Shown piece after piece: positions 11,025 through 19,561 of a stretch of DNA of 64,000 bases. Each line of letters starts with the position of its first letter. The stretch's first letter is position 1. The position numbers and the translations under genes are program-made. The notes beneath the pieces were generated by a model that saw only the letters and a program-made list of their open reading frames with translations, made no database searches and was not told where the DNA came from. Source of the stretch: Pseudoalteromonas sp. UG3-2 (GTDB lineage: Bacteria > Pseudomonadota > Gammaproteobacteria > Enterobacterales > Alteromonadaceae); contig NZ_JAWLJU010000002.1 of NCBI RefSeq assembly GCF_037120705.1, forward strand, positions 372,001-436,000. Direction: 5' to 3'.

Positions 11025-11975
11025 ATGTCAGACAAACCCGCATTAAAAGTAACCTTTGTTAGCGTATCCGAAGACCAAGAAGGCCAACGGATTGATAACT
11101 TTTTAGTGACTCATTTAAAAGGTGTGCCTAAAAGTGCCGTATACAAAATTCTCCGTAAAGGCGAAGTCCGGGTGAATAAAAAGCGGGTCAAGCCAGTTTA
11201 TAAGCTGCAAATCAATGATGAGATCCGCATTCCGCCGATTCGTGTGGCAGAAAAAACAGAATTTGTCCCTAAGAACCTCGACAAGGTAGCCAACCTCGAA
11301 GAAGCCATATTATATGAAGATAAGTATCTGATTGTAATAAATAAGCCGGCAGGTATGGCGGTTCATGGTGGCAGTGGCTTAAGTTATGGCCTGATTGAAG
11401 CGCTGAGAGCTCTGCGCCCGCAAGAACAAAACCTTGAATTGGTGCACCGTTTGGATAGAGACACCTCGGGCTGTTTATTAATTTCTAAACGTCGCGCTGT
11501 GTTAAAAGGCTTGCATGAACAGCTTCGTGAAAAAACCATGGAGAAAAACTATCTCGCATTAGTTGCAGGTCAATGGGATGCCAAGCATAAAAACGTTACT
11601 GAGCCACTGAGAAAAAACACCTTAAAATCTGGAGAGCGGGTGGTGAGAGTGGATCACGAGCAAGGCAAGCCTTCGCATACGCGCTTTCGTGTGGTGGAGC
11701 GTTTTGAACATGCTTCTTTGGTACAAGCTTCGCCGGTAACCGGTAGAACACACCAAATTCGCGTCCATACCCAGTGTAAAGGCCACCCTATTGCCTGTGA
11801 TGACAAATATGGTGACCAGGTGTTTGATGGCAAAATGCGTCAGATAGGCTTAAACCGCTTATTTTTACATGCCAAAGAGTTGCGTTTTATCCACCCCAAA
11901 ACAGAAACCACTCACCACGTTGAGGCGCCATTAGATGAGGCGCTGCAGGCGTGCTTAACTCGGTTGCGTGGCTAA
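11025..11975 (+). CDS. rluC: 23S rRNA pseudouridine synthase RluC
   Basis: RluC makes pseudouridine at positions 955, 2504 and 2580 of 23S rRNA. The 316-residue protein has an N-terminal S4 RNA-binding domain (about residues 16-75, with GVPKSAVYKILRKGEVRVN) and an RluA-type catalytic domain with the HRLDRDTSG motif carrying the catalytic Asp near residue 144. The VTGRTHQIRVH segment is also typical. The position, divergent from rne and in front of the L32/fatty-acid cluster, matches E. coli. The HAD gene that follows begins one base after its stop codon, so the two are probably cotranscribed. Confidence 0.96.
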   Translation: MSDKPALKVTFVSVSEDQEGQRIDNFLVTHLKGVPKSAVYKILRKGEVRVNKKRVKPVYKLQINDEIRIPPIRVAEKTEFVPKNLDKVANLEEAILYEDKYLIVINKPAGMAVHGGSGLSYGLIEALRALRPQEQNLELVHRLDRDTSGCLLISKRRAVLKGLHEQLREKTMEKNYLALVAGQWDAKHKNVTEPLRKNTLKSGERVVRVDHEQGKPSHTRFRVVERFEHASLVQASPVTGRTHQIRVHTQCKGHPIACDDKYGDQVFDGKMRQIGLNRLFLHAKELRFIHPKTETTHHVEAPLDEALQACLTRLRG

Positions 11976-11976
11976 T

Positions 11977-12666
11977 ATGCATTATCAATGTATTATTTTT
12001 GACTGGGATGGCACGGTGATGGATTCCGTGCCAAAAATTGTTAATACCATTCATTTGGCCGCCACTGACTGTGGTCTGGAAAGGGTGACGGACGAACAAG
12101 CTAAAAACATCATTGGCCTGTCATTGGAAAAGGCCATGTTGCGGTTATTTCCACATCACCCAGATAAGTTGCAACAACTGGTGGCCGCCTACAAACACAT
12201 CTACAAGCATGTAGATACCACTCCAACGCCACTGTTTAGTGGGGTGACTGAGCTGCTAAAACAGTTAAAGCAACAGGGAAAACACATTGCCGTGGCCACG
12301 GGTAAAAGCCGAGTGGGGCTAGACCGTTTATTAGCTGAAAGCGGTTTGCAAGACTATTTTGTGATCACGCGAACGGCCTGTGAAGCGCAGTCAAAACCGC
12401 ACCCAGACATGCTCGAACAAATTTTACAGCAATTGCAGCTTGTACCTCAGCAGGCGGTCATGGTAGGAGACACTCTGATTGATATGGAGCTGGCTCAGCG
12501 AGCCGGCGTTGACGCCATTGGCGTTACTATGGGCGTGGCTTCGCGCGAGATATTGTCTAATACCCACGCGAAACACATCTGTGATAATTATCAACAGCTT
12601 GCGCAGCTATTGCTGACTCAGGACATCGACACCGAAATCAAGCAACATCTCTGTGAGTTGAATTAA
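11977..12666 (+). CDS. HAD-superfamily phosphatase, phosphoglycolate-phosphatase-like
   Basis: The product (229 residues) has the HAD class IA signature: the nucleophile motif FDWDGTVMDS at residues 8-17, an alpha-helical cap domain, a VATGKS motif II near residue 107, a conserved Lys before PHPDML, and the acidic motif MVGDTLIDM near residue 164. Family members remove phosphate from phosphoglycolate or other small metabolites. A homologue commonly follows rluC in Vibrio and Alteromonas. The ATG at 11977 follows the rluC stop by one base; a GTG at 11968 is possible. Its 3' end overlaps the oppositely oriented maf gene by 60 bp. The substrate is unknown. Confidence 0.85.
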   Translation: MHYQCIIFDWDGTVMDSVPKIVNTIHLAATDCGLERVTDEQAKNIIGLSLEKAMLRLFPHHPDKLQQLVAAYKHIYKHVDTTPTPLFSGVTELLKQLKQQGKHIAVATGKSRVGLDRLLAESGLQDYFVITRTACEAQSKPHPDMLEQILQQLQLVPQQAVMVGDTLIDMELAQRAGVDAIGVTMGVASREILSNTHAKHICDNYQQLAQLLLTQDIDTEIKQHLCELN

Positions 12667-13197
12667 GGGTAACCCGATTAAGGTATTGGGATCGTCGCCC
12701 TGTAACTTTTCAAATAATGCGATCCCCAGTCCTTCACATTTAAAGCTGCCTGCGCATTGGTAGGGTTGTTCAACCTCACAATAATAGTCAATTTGTTGGG
12801 CTGTTAAGGTTCGAAAGTGAACACTGAATGGCACCACGTGCGAGCGGAATTTACCGCTGGCAATATCATAAACACATAAGCCAGTAAGAAACTCGACACG
12901 CTGGCCGCTAAAGCGACTCAACTGGCGTACCGCGTTTTCTTTATTGTGAGGTTTGCCAAGTATTTGTTGTTCAAAAACCGCCACCTGATCCGAGCCTATG
13001 GCGAGACCATGACTAAAGTGCTGTTGTGCCGTTTTGGCTTTTTCTTCGCTTAGCCGCCGCACTAATTGCTCTGGCGTTTCTTGTGCTTGCGGCGTTTCAT
13101 CAATTGCCGGAGCAAAGCTGCTAAAAGGTAGCTGTAATTTTTCTAAAATTGACTGCCTAAATGGTGAACTTGAAGCTAAAATAATGGCCGGGTTCAT
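12607..13197 (-). CDS. yceF: Maf-family nucleotide pyrophosphatase (YceF type)
   Basis: Maf proteins hydrolyse non-canonical nucleotides to monophosphates; the YceF subgroup acts on 7-methyl-GTP. The 196-residue product starts with ILASSSPFRQSIL, has a SDQVAVFEQQILGKP active-site loop with the catalytic acidic and Lys residues, and a CEGLGIALFEKLQGDDPNTLIGLP segment that, as I recall, sorts with YceF rather than YhdE. The ATG at 13197 is preceded by AAGG; an upstream codon would add six residues. E. coli has yceF at the same place, divergent from yceD. Confidence 0.9.
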   Translation of the reverse strand: MNPAIILASSSPFRQSILEKLQLPFSSFAPAIDETPQAQETPEQLVRRLSEEKAKTAQQHFSHGLAIGSDQVAVFEQQILGKPHNKENAVRQLSRFSGQRVEFLTGLCVYDIASGKFRSHVVPFSVHFRTLTAQQIDYYCEVEQPYQCAGSFKCEGLGIALFEKLQGDDPNTLIGLPLIQLTEMLLDFGVDVLSQQ

Positions 13198-13316
13198 AAA
13201 AACCTTTTTATACAAACGTCATTGACGACAGGATATAGCGCAATAAGGCGAAAAACAAAGGGAAAGTGTATTTTTACTTTGACTAACACAGTAACTATCT
13301 ATATGATGCAGCCCCT

Positions 13317-13841
13317 ATGCAAAAGGTGAAAATTCCCATCACTCTTGATCCCTGCAGAGCAGCACAGCGTCGGGCTACTTATGACGGCTTTGTATTGCTT
13401 GAAGAACTTTCTCGCTTGCAGCAAGTTGTGCAGGATCAAAATAGTGAAATAGCGGTAGATATTCATTGCGATATTGATGAGCAAGGTTTGGTGGTTTTGC
13501 GTGGCAAAGTCCAAGCGCACCTGACGGTAACTTGTCAACGTTGTAATGGTGAATTAGGGTTGGATTTGGAACAAGACTTTGCGTATTCGCCAGTCGGATT
13601 AGGTGCAGAGTCGGAAAGTCTTCCCGAGCGTTATGATGAATTAGAGCTAGACGAGGAAGGAGAAGTAAACCTTCGACAATTGATCGAAGATGAACTTATT
13701 CTCGCTATCCCGATAGTTCCAATGCATGATGAGGCGCAATGCTCTTATTCTGATGAGCCAAAGAGCTTTGGTGAAATTGCAGCAGAAGATAGCAAACCAA
13801 ATCCATTTGAAATTTTAAAACAACTTAAGAAAGATTCTTAG
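13317..13841 (+). CDS. yceD: YceD, DUF177 family 23S rRNA accumulation protein
   Basis: This 174-residue protein of the DUF177 family is needed for normal 23S rRNA levels and is encoded before rpmF across proteobacteria. Visible features are a CQRCNGEL pair of Cys, an acidic central part ([22 protein letters not shown]), a further Cys near the C-terminus and an [10 protein letters not shown] tail. The gene ends ten bases before rpmF, with GGAGAAG between them serving as the L32 ribosome binding site. It opens the operon that carries ribosomal protein L32 and the lipid genes, linking ribosome production and membrane synthesis. Confidence 0.93.
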   Translation: MQKVKIPITLDPCRAAQRRATYDGFVLLEELSRLQQVVQDQNSEIAVDIHCDIDEQGLVVLRGKVQAHLTVTCQRCNGELGLDLEQDFAYSPVGLGAESESLPERYDELELDEEGEVNLRQLIEDELILAIPIVPMHDEAQCSYSDEPKSFGEIAAEDSKPNPFEILKQLKKDS

Positions 13842-13851
13842 GAGAAGGCTA

Positions 13852-14022
13852 ATGGCGGTACAAAAAAGCAAAAAGTCACGCGCACGTCGTGGCATGCGTC
13901 GTTCACATGATGCGATCAGTGGACCAGCGCTAACTGTTGATCAAGTTTCTGGTGAGACTCATCGTCGTCACCACGTAACTGCAGACGGTTACTACAAAGG
14001 CGTAAAAGTAGTTTCTAACTAA
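13852..14022 (+). CDS. rpmF: 50S ribosomal protein L32
   Basis: A 56-residue basic protein starting [20 protein letters not shown] and ending [11 protein letters not shown]. It matches bacterial L32, a component of the large ribosomal subunit. It is the usual length, and the ATG follows a strong GGAGAAG site. It lies between yceD and plsX as in E. coli. The zinc-binding Cys residues found in some L32 paralogues are absent, as usual for gammaproteobacteria. Confidence 0.98.
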   Translation: MAVQKSKKSRARRGMRRSHDAISGPALTVDQVSGETHRRHHVTADGYYKGVKVVSN

Positions 14023-14033
14023 GAGATTGCTCT

Positions 14034-15080
14034 ATGCTGAATAATCTAACCATAGCGTTAGATATGATGGGGGGCGATTACGGCCCCCGTTCATCTATAC
14101 CAGCAGCCATTGCTGCGGTTTTAAAGCATCCTCACCTAACCTTATTACTCTGTGGCAATCAACAAGTCATAGAAGAAGCACTCATAAAAGCTAAAATGCT
14201 TGACCATCCTAGGTTGCAAATTATTCATTGCAAAGAGGTGGTGACCAACAGTTGCGATCCCGCACAAGCTCTACGTAATAAAAAACAATCTTCAATGCGC
14301 ATTGCGTTGGAATTGGTGAAGTCAGGCCAAGCACAAGCGTGTGTCAGTTCAGGTAACACTGGGGCGCTATTTTTAATGGCCCATTATGTACTTAAAATGC
14401 TACCAGGGATCCGTCGTCCCGCTCTCATTTCTGCCGTGCCCACAGAGAAAAAGCAACCCGTATACTTGCTCGACCTAGGCGCAAACGTGCATTGTGATGC
14501 TGATACCTTGTTCCAGTTTGGCATTATGGGTTCCATAGTCGCTGGAGAAGCGCTGCACTGTGATGCTCCGAAAGTGTGCCTATTGAATATTGGCGCGGAA
14601 GAAATCAAAGGCCATGATGGCATCAAACAAGCCGCTAAATTGATGCGTGCGTCTTCGTTTATTAATTACCAAGGCTATTGTGAAGGCAGTGATATGTTTT
14701 CCGGCAAAGCCGATGTCATTGTCTGTGAAGGGTTCGTTGGTAATGTGGCACTGAAGACTTGCGAAGGGATTGCTAAGTTAATCATGCATAAGTTTACTAA
14801 AGCGCTGAAAAAGCACTTTTTTTATAAAGTGTTGGCATTTATGCTCCGACCCGTTATAAAAAAACTGTATAAACGCGTGAACCCCGACCAGTATAACGGC
14901 GCAAGTCTGGTAGGATTGCGCGGTATTGTGGTAAAAAGCCATGGCAATGCCACCAACAAGGCATTTTTAGCTGCCATTGAGGAAGCTGCACAAGAGGTGC
15001 AGCGTAAGATCCCAGAAAAAATTCAAGCGGTGCTTGAACAAGCTGAAACAGAAAAACAACCGTCAGGTCCCACCCCTTAA
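14034..15080 (+). CDS. plsX: Phosphate acyltransferase PlsX
   Basis: PlsX transfers acyl chains from acyl-ACP to phosphate, giving the acyl-phosphate used by PlsY to begin phospholipid synthesis. The 348-residue protein opens with [13 protein letters not shown], has the SSGNTGAL motif near residue 105 and the [13 protein letters not shown] segment (here [12 protein letters not shown]) near residue 226. Length is normal. The start lies 11 bases after the rpmF stop with a weak AGAG site, suggesting coupling. It belongs to the yceD-rpmF-plsX-fabD-fabG run. Confidence 0.97.
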   Translation: MLNNLTIALDMMGGDYGPRSSIPAAIAAVLKHPHLTLLLCGNQQVIEEALIKAKMLDHPRLQIIHCKEVVTNSCDPAQALRNKKQSSMRIALELVKSGQAQACVSSGNTGALFLMAHYVLKMLPGIRRPALISAVPTEKKQPVYLLDLGANVHCDADTLFQFGIMGSIVAGEALHCDAPKVCLLNIGAEEIKGHDGIKQAAKLMRASSFINYQGYCEGSDMFSGKADVIVCEGFVGNVALKTCEGIAKLIMHKFTKALKKHFFYKVLAFMLRPVIKKLYKRVNPDQYNGASLVGLRGIVVKSHGNATNKAFLAAIEEAAQEVQRKIPEKIQAVLEQAETEKQPSGPTP

Positions 15081-15132
15081 CATCACAAGGTGACATGAGG
15101 ACGTGACGAGAACACAAAAGAAAGAGCACATT

Positions 15133-16059
15133 ATGTCACAAAAAATTGCACTATTTTTCCCAGGCCAAGGCTCACAAAGCGTGGGTATGCTGTCTGAGTT
15201 ATTGTCTTCCTCAGAAATTGTCAAAAACACCTTTGCAGAAGCGTCACAGGCACTAGGCTACGACCTAGCTGAGCTGGTATTAAATGGCCCAGAGCAGGAG
15301 CTTAACTTAACCCACCGCACGCAACCAGCGCTATTAACCGCCAGTGTTGCTATCTTCAGAGCGTGGCAAGAAAAGCAAGTAGATGCTGAACTAACCTTAG
15401 CTGGACACAGCTTAGGGGAGTATTCAGCGTTAGTGTGTGCCGGTGTGCTTAACCTAGCTGATGCGGTTAAATTAGTAGAAAAACGTGGTTTATATATGCA
15501 AGAAGCGGTGCCAGCAGGCACGGGTTCGATGGCGGCGATCATCGGTCTTGATGACGAGGTTGTTGCTAAGGTGTGTGCTGAATCAGCGCAAGGAGATGTG
15601 GTGTCTCCAGTGAACTATAACTCGCCGGGCCAAGTGGTTATTGCAGGTCACGTAGAAGCTGTAGCGCGTGCCTCGCAAGCGTGTAAAGAAGCCGGTGCTA
15701 AACGTGCTTTAGAGCTTGCTGTAAGTGTACCTTCACACTGTGCGCTAATGAAGCCAGCGGCGGAAAAGTTAGCACAAGACCTAGAAGCAATTAGCTTTAA
15801 TGAGCCGAAATATGCCGTGATCAATAACGTTGATGTGGTCATAAGTAAAGATGCGGCAGCGATAAAAGATGCCTTAGTACGTCAGTTATACAGCCCAGTA
15901 AGATGGACTGAAACAGTCCAAGCCGTGGCCAAAGAGGGGATCACCACGAGCTTCGAGTTTGGTCCAGGAAAAGTCATCAGTGGCTTGGTGAAGCGCATCG
16001 ACCGCAGCGTAAGCTGTAGCTCAGTCAATGATTTAGCTGCAATTGCAGCAGCAGAATAA
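15133..16059 (+). CDS. fabD: Malonyl-CoA:ACP transacylase
   Basis: FabD loads malonyl groups from CoA onto acyl carrier protein. The 308-residue protein has FPGQGSQ near the start, the nucleophile elbow GHSLGEYSAL (Ser near residue 92), and a VPSHCALM segment with the catalytic His near residue 200. The ATG at 15133 gives the standard N-terminus MSQKIALFFPGQG; an upstream GTG at 15103 would add ten atypical residues. The plsX-fabD gap is short (52 bases) and the E. coli fabH gene, normally between them, is absent here. That fits use of another initiating ketosynthase, such as the FabY-like protein at the window start, or a fabH elsewhere. Confidence 0.97.
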   Translation: MSQKIALFFPGQGSQSVGMLSELLSSSEIVKNTFAEASQALGYDLAELVLNGPEQELNLTHRTQPALLTASVAIFRAWQEKQVDAELTLAGHSLGEYSALVCAGVLNLADAVKLVEKRGLYMQEAVPAGTGSMAAIIGLDDEVVAKVCAESAQGDVVSPVNYNSPGQVVIAGHVEAVARASQACKEAGAKRALELAVSVPSHCALMKPAAEKLAQDLEAISFNEPKYAVINNVDVVISKDAAAIKDALVRQLYSPVRWTETVQAVAKEGITTSFEFGPGKVISGLVKRIDRSVSCSSVNDLAAIAAAE

Positions 16060-16072
16060 GGATGAATAACAG

Positions 16073-16819
16073 ATGAGTAATTTATTTTCTTTAGCGGGCA
16101 AAGTGGTATTAGTCACTGGTGCCAGCCGGGGTATAGGTAAAGCCATTGCAAACGCTTTGGTGGCTCAAGGCGCGAAAGTAGCTGGTACGGCAACCAGTGA
16201 AAGTGGTGCACAACGTATTTCTGACTATTTAGGTGAAAATGGTAAAGGATATGCGTTGAACGTCACCGAACCTGAGTCAATTACTGAGACATTAGCTGCG
16301 ATTAAGGCCGATCTTGGTGATGTTGATGTATTAGTGAATAACGCCGGTATTACCCGCGATAACCTGCTAATGCGTATGAAAGAGCAAGAGTGGGACGACA
16401 TTATCGATACCAACTTGTCTTCGGTCTTTAGACTTTCTAAAGCCGTATTGCGTCCGATGATGAAAAAGAAATCGGGCCGTATTATCAATATTGGCTCGGT
16501 GGTTGGCACCATGGGCAACGCAGGCCAGTCTAATTATGCTGCCGCGAAAGCGGGTGTGATTGGATTTACAAAATCCTTGGCGCGTGAGGTTGCATCTCGT
16601 GGTATTACGGTAAATACTGTAGCTCCGGGCTTTATCCAAACGGATATGACCGATGAGTTAACGGATGAGCAAAAAGCAGCAACCTTAGCCAATGTCCCAG
16701 CAGGGCGTTTAGGTCAACCAGAAGAAATTGCGGCGGCAGTCATCTATTTAGCCTCGGACGCTGCGGCCTATGTGTCGGGCGAAACATTACACGTGAATGG
16801 TGCTATGTACATGGTGTAA
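16073..16819 (+). CDS. fabG: 3-oxoacyl-ACP reductase FabG
   Basis: FabG is the NADPH-dependent short-chain dehydrogenase that reduces 3-oxoacyl-ACP in each elongation cycle. The 248-residue protein has the cofactor loop TGASRGIG (residues 16-23), NNAG near residue 87, the catalytic Ser in GSVVG and the YAAAKAG Tyr-Lys pair near residue 152. It ends in the typical GAMYMV. The gene is 13 bases downstream of fabD with an AAGGATG site. An internally deleted copy of the repeated element begins at the last base of its stop codon. Confidence 0.97.
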   Translation: MSNLFSLAGKVVLVTGASRGIGKAIANALVAQGAKVAGTATSESGAQRISDYLGENGKGYALNVTEPESITETLAAIKADLGDVDVLVNNAGITRDNLLMRMKEQEWDDIIDTNLSSVFRLSKAVLRPMMKKKSGRIINIGSVVGTMGNAGQSNYAAAKAGVIGFTKSLAREVASRGITVNTVAPGFIQTDMTDELTDEQKAATLANVPAGRLGQPEEIAAAVIYLASDAAAYVSGETLHVNGAMYMV

Positions 16820-16879
16820 TAGCAATCCGCATTAATACTTGCTCCCTCAAATGGACCACTTAATTAAGCGAATTGGTAT
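16819..16879. repeat. Internally deleted copy (61 bp) of the MITE-like element
   Basis: The left 26 bases (from ATAGCAATCCGCATTAAT) match the left end of the 161-bp element, and the right 35 (ending AATTGGTAT) match its right end. About 100 internal bases are missing. The first base is the last A of the fabG stop codon. It lies between fabG and acpP, inside a conserved essential cluster. Confidence 0.8.
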
Positions 16880-17135
16880 AAGCTACTTTGTAGCGAGCTA
16901 CACCCGACGTCACCGAAACGGGGATGAGAACGCAAATTAATTGAATTTTTTGTGATCTTGTCGACAACGTACTTGAAATCGTATTGAAAATAAGCGATAA
17001 AAAGATTCATAGGTTTTTAACAGGTTTGACCAGAAAAAAAAGTGAGGGTCAATCCTTGAATCCCAGTATGATGCGGCGTAAACTGCGCCAAAATCTGAAA
17101 ATTAACGCAGTAGCGTTTAAATAAAGGAAAGAAGA
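16880..17135 (+). promoter_or_regulatory. acpP upstream region
   Basis: With the short element before it, this makes a 316-bp gap between fabG and acpP. No reading frame of note is present. AcpP is made in large amounts and usually has its own promoter, which should lie here. A TATGAT at 17067-17072 could be a -10 box, but I find no matching -35. The ribosome binding site AAAGGAAAG precedes the acpP ATG. Confidence 0.4.
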
Positions 17136-17372
17136 ATGAGCGACATCCAAGAACGCGTAAAGAAAATCATTGTTGAACAACTAGGTGTTAAAGAAGAAGA
17201 AGTGAAAAACGAAGCGTCATTTGTTGATGACCTTGGTGCTGACTCTCTAGACACTGTTGAGCTTGTAATGGCGCTAGAAGAAGAGTTTGATACTGAGATC
17301 CCTGACGAAGAAGCTGAGAAAATCACTACTGTTCAGGCAGCTATCGACTACGTTACTGCTCACGCTGAGTAA
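17136..17372 (+). CDS. acpP: Acyl carrier protein
   Basis: The 78-residue acidic protein carries growing acyl chains on a 4'-phosphopantetheine arm attached to the Ser of the GADSLD motif (Ser37 counting the initiator). It is about one quarter Asp/Glu, as usual. It has a strong AAAGGAAAG site, fitting high expression. A perfect 10-bp hairpin follows before fabF, which may lower read-through and keep AcpP levels above FabF. Confidence 0.98.
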   Translation: MSDIQERVKKIIVEQLGVKEEEVKNEASFVDDLGADSLDTVELVMALEEEFDTEIPDEEAEKITTVQAAIDYVTAHAE

Positions 17373-17384
17373 CCAGTTATCCCA

Positions 17385-17408
17385 TTAGGGCAGCACTCGC
17401 TGCCCTAA
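17385..17408 (+). terminator. Hairpin between acpP and fabF (partial terminator)
   Basis: TTAGGGCAGC (17385-17394) and GCTGCCCTAA (17399-17408) form a perfect 10-bp stem around a 4-nt loop. The following T tract is broken (TTCATTT), so leaky termination or mRNA end protection is likely. Confidence 0.6.
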
Positions 17409-17458
17409 TTCATTTCTAGACCCCCCATCAATATAATAATCCCTTTTTGGAGGACACC

Positions 17459-18697
17459 GTGGCTAAACGTCGAGTCGTAGTAACTGGCTTAGGTATGTTG
17501 ACGCCGCTGGGTAATGATGTTGCATCTACCTGGCAGGGCTTATTAGAAGGCCGTAGTGGCATTCGTAATATCACACACTTTGACACTGAAGGTTTCGGCA
17601 CCAAATTCGCTGGTTTGATCAATGACTTCGATGTCACTGATTATATTTCCAAAAAAGACGCCAAAAAAATGGATGTCTTCATTCAATACGGTATCGCAGC
17701 CGGTGTGCAGGCACTCAATGATTCTGGATTGGAAGTCACTGAGCAAAACGCGGATCGCGTTGGTGTTGCCATTGGTTCTGGTATCGGTGGCTTAACACTG
17801 ATTGAAGAAAACCATGTTAAGTTGTTGAACAGTGGCCCACGTAAGTTATCTCCTTTTTACGTGCCTTCTACCATCATCAACATGATCTCGGGTCATTTAT
17901 CCATTATGCATTGCCTCAGAGGCCCGAATATTTCAATCGTTACCGCATGTACTACAGGCCTTCATAATATTGGCCACGCTGCACGAATGATTGCTTATGG
18001 TGATGCCGATGCCATGGTGGCAGGGGGTGCAGAGAAAGCATCAACGCCAATTGGTATGGGTGGGTTTAGTGCTGCGCGAGCGTTATCAACTCGTAATGAC
18101 GATCCGCAAGCTGCCTCAAGACCTTGGGACAAAGACCGTGATGGTTTTGTGCTGGCTGATGGCGCAGGGGTTATCGTACTTGAAGAGTATGAGCACGCTA
18201 AAGCGCGTGGGGCAAAAATTTACGCTGAGTTATCTGGCTTTGGCATGAGTGGCGATGCCTATCATATGACTTCTCCACCTGAAGACGGTGCTGGTGCGGC
18301 GTTGGCAATGGAAAACGCGCTTAAAGATGGCGGCGTAAATGCCGATCAGGTTGGTTACATTAATGCTCATGGGACATCTACCTCAGCAGGCGATGTGGCT
18401 GAGACACAAGCGGTTAAATCAGTGTTTGGTGCTGCCGCTGATAAAGTGATGGTGAGTTCTTCAAAGTCCATGATGGGCCACTTACTTGGCGCGGCCGGCT
18501 CGGTGGAGTCAATTATCTCGATTTTGGCTCTACAAGAGCAAAAAGTGACGCCAACCATCAACTTAGATAACCCAGACGAAGGCTGTGATTTGGACTATGT
18601 ACCGCACACAGCGCGTGATGCCAAGCTTGACTACACTCTTTGTAATTCGTTTGGCTTTGGTGGCACGAACGGCTCATTGCTGTTTAAAAAGGTGTAG
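17459..18697 (+). CDS. fabF: 3-oxoacyl-ACP synthase II
   Basis: FabF condenses malonyl-ACP with acyl-ACP, including the temperature-sensitive C16:1 to C18:1 step. The 412-residue product has the Cys-His-His triad: Cys in TACTTG, His in NAHGTST and His in [10 protein letters not shown]. The closing [11 protein letters not shown] loop is also present. The GTG at 17459 was chosen as start because GGAGGA lies just before it and the protein then begins with the standard (M)[15 protein letters not shown] at 17447 would overlap the binding site. A terminator follows, before pabC. Confidence 0.97.
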   Translation: MAKRRVVVTGLGMLTPLGNDVASTWQGLLEGRSGIRNITHFDTEGFGTKFAGLINDFDVTDYISKKDAKKMDVFIQYGIAAGVQALNDSGLEVTEQNADRVGVAIGSGIGGLTLIEENHVKLLNSGPRKLSPFYVPSTIINMISGHLSIMHCLRGPNISIVTACTTGLHNIGHAARMIAYGDADAMVAGGAEKASTPIGMGGFSAARALSTRNDDPQAASRPWDKDRDGFVLADGAGVIVLEEYEHAKARGAKIYAELSGFGMSGDAYHMTSPPEDGAGAALAMENALKDGGVNADQVGYINAHGTSTSAGDVAETQAVKSVFGAAADKVMVSSSKSMMGHLLGAAGSVESIISILALQEQKVTPTINLDNPDEGCDLDYVPHTARDAKLDYTLCNSFGFGGTNGSLLFKKV

Positions 18698-18737
18698 TTA
18701 GCCTTAGCATAATGATGCATATTTAGGTTATTATCAT

Positions 18738-18762
18738 AAAGCTCGGCATTGCCGGGCTTTTT
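18738..18762 (+). terminator. Rho-independent terminator after fabF
   Basis: AAAGCTCGGC (18738-18747) pairs with GCCGGGCTTT (18751-18760), one G-U pair, with a 3-nt loop and a run of five T. It lies between fabF and pabC, so pabC must depend on read-through or a further promoter. Confidence 0.8.
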
Positions 18763-18781
18763 CAGTTAATGGAGTAATGAC

Positions 18782-19561
18782 TTGCAGCAGCAAACCCAAT
18801 TCCCAGCGAACGACCGTGGGCTCAGTTATGGCGATGGTTTTTTCACTACGGCGTTGATAAAACATGGTAAGGCACAACTTTGGCCATTTCATCGGGCCAG
18901 ACTGTTAGAGTGCCAACAGCGCTTAGGCTTTCCGGTGTTGCCATGGCAGCAACTAGAGCAACAACTTGCTGAAGCCACCGCAGGGATAGCGCAAGGGGTT
19001 ATCAAGATCCTTATTACTCGTGGCGTAGGGGGCAGAGGCTACCAGGCACCAGAGCGCGTAACGCCAGTATTTAATCTGCAAACCTTTGACTACCCTGAGC
19101 ATTATCTGCGTTGGCAACAACAGGGGATCAGTTTGGCGATGAGTAATATTAAACTTGGCTTGCAGCCATTACTGGCAGGGTTAAAAACCTTAAATCGCAT
19201 AGAGCAGGTACTGGTTAAACAAGATGCTCAGCAATTTAGCGAAGAAGATGTGGTGGTGGCCAATATCAATGACCATATCATTGAAGCGTCGGCGGCCAAC
19301 CTTATATTTATCAAACAAGGTAACATTTATACGCCTGATTTAAGCTTGTGTGGCATTCGCGGTGTTTATTTGGATTACCTCTCGAGTCAACTCAAGATTC
19401 ACAGCCAGAACGTCAATTTAGCCGAATTAAAACAAGCAGATGCCATCTATCTTTGCAATAGCTTAATGGCTTTGGTTCCCGTGCAGCGACTGCAAGAAAA
19501 GACGTTCGATATCGCCAAGACTCGGCAGTTACAGCAGCAATTTTTACAGGTGAAACCATGA
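18782..19561 (+). CDS. pabC: Aminodeoxychorismate lyase PabC (TTG start)
   Basis: PabC is a PLP enzyme of the branched-chain aminotransferase fold. It splits 4-amino-4-deoxychorismate into p-aminobenzoate and pyruvate for folate synthesis. The 259-residue product has DRGLSYGDGFFTT near the start, the PLP Lys region LKTLNRIEQVL near residue 140, and EASAANLIF near residue 170. No in-frame ATG exists. The frame upstream is closed by TAA at 18767, and GGAG at 18771-18774 sits at good distance from a TTG at 18782. The codons just before the TTG read W-S-N-D, resembling the usual family N-terminus, so an older start may have been lost. It overlaps mltG by 4 bases. Confidence 0.9.
   Translation: MQQQTQFPANDRGLSYGDGFFTTALIKHGKAQLWPFHRARLLECQQRLGFPVLPWQQLEQQLAEATAGIAQGVIKILITRGVGGRGYQAPERVTPVFNLQTFDYPEHYLRWQQQGISLAMSNIKLGLQPLLAGLKTLNRIEQVLVKQDAQQFSEEDVVVANINDHIIEASAANLIFIKQGNIYTPDLSLCGIRGVYLDYLSSQLKIHSQNVNLAELKQADAIYLCNSLMALVPVQRLQEKTFDIAKTRQLQQQFLQVKP

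Noticed and set aside
18782..19561. pabC as a pseudogene
   Set aside because: The frame is open to its normal end, active-site motifs are intact and the mltG overlap is kept. Only the start codon is unusual.
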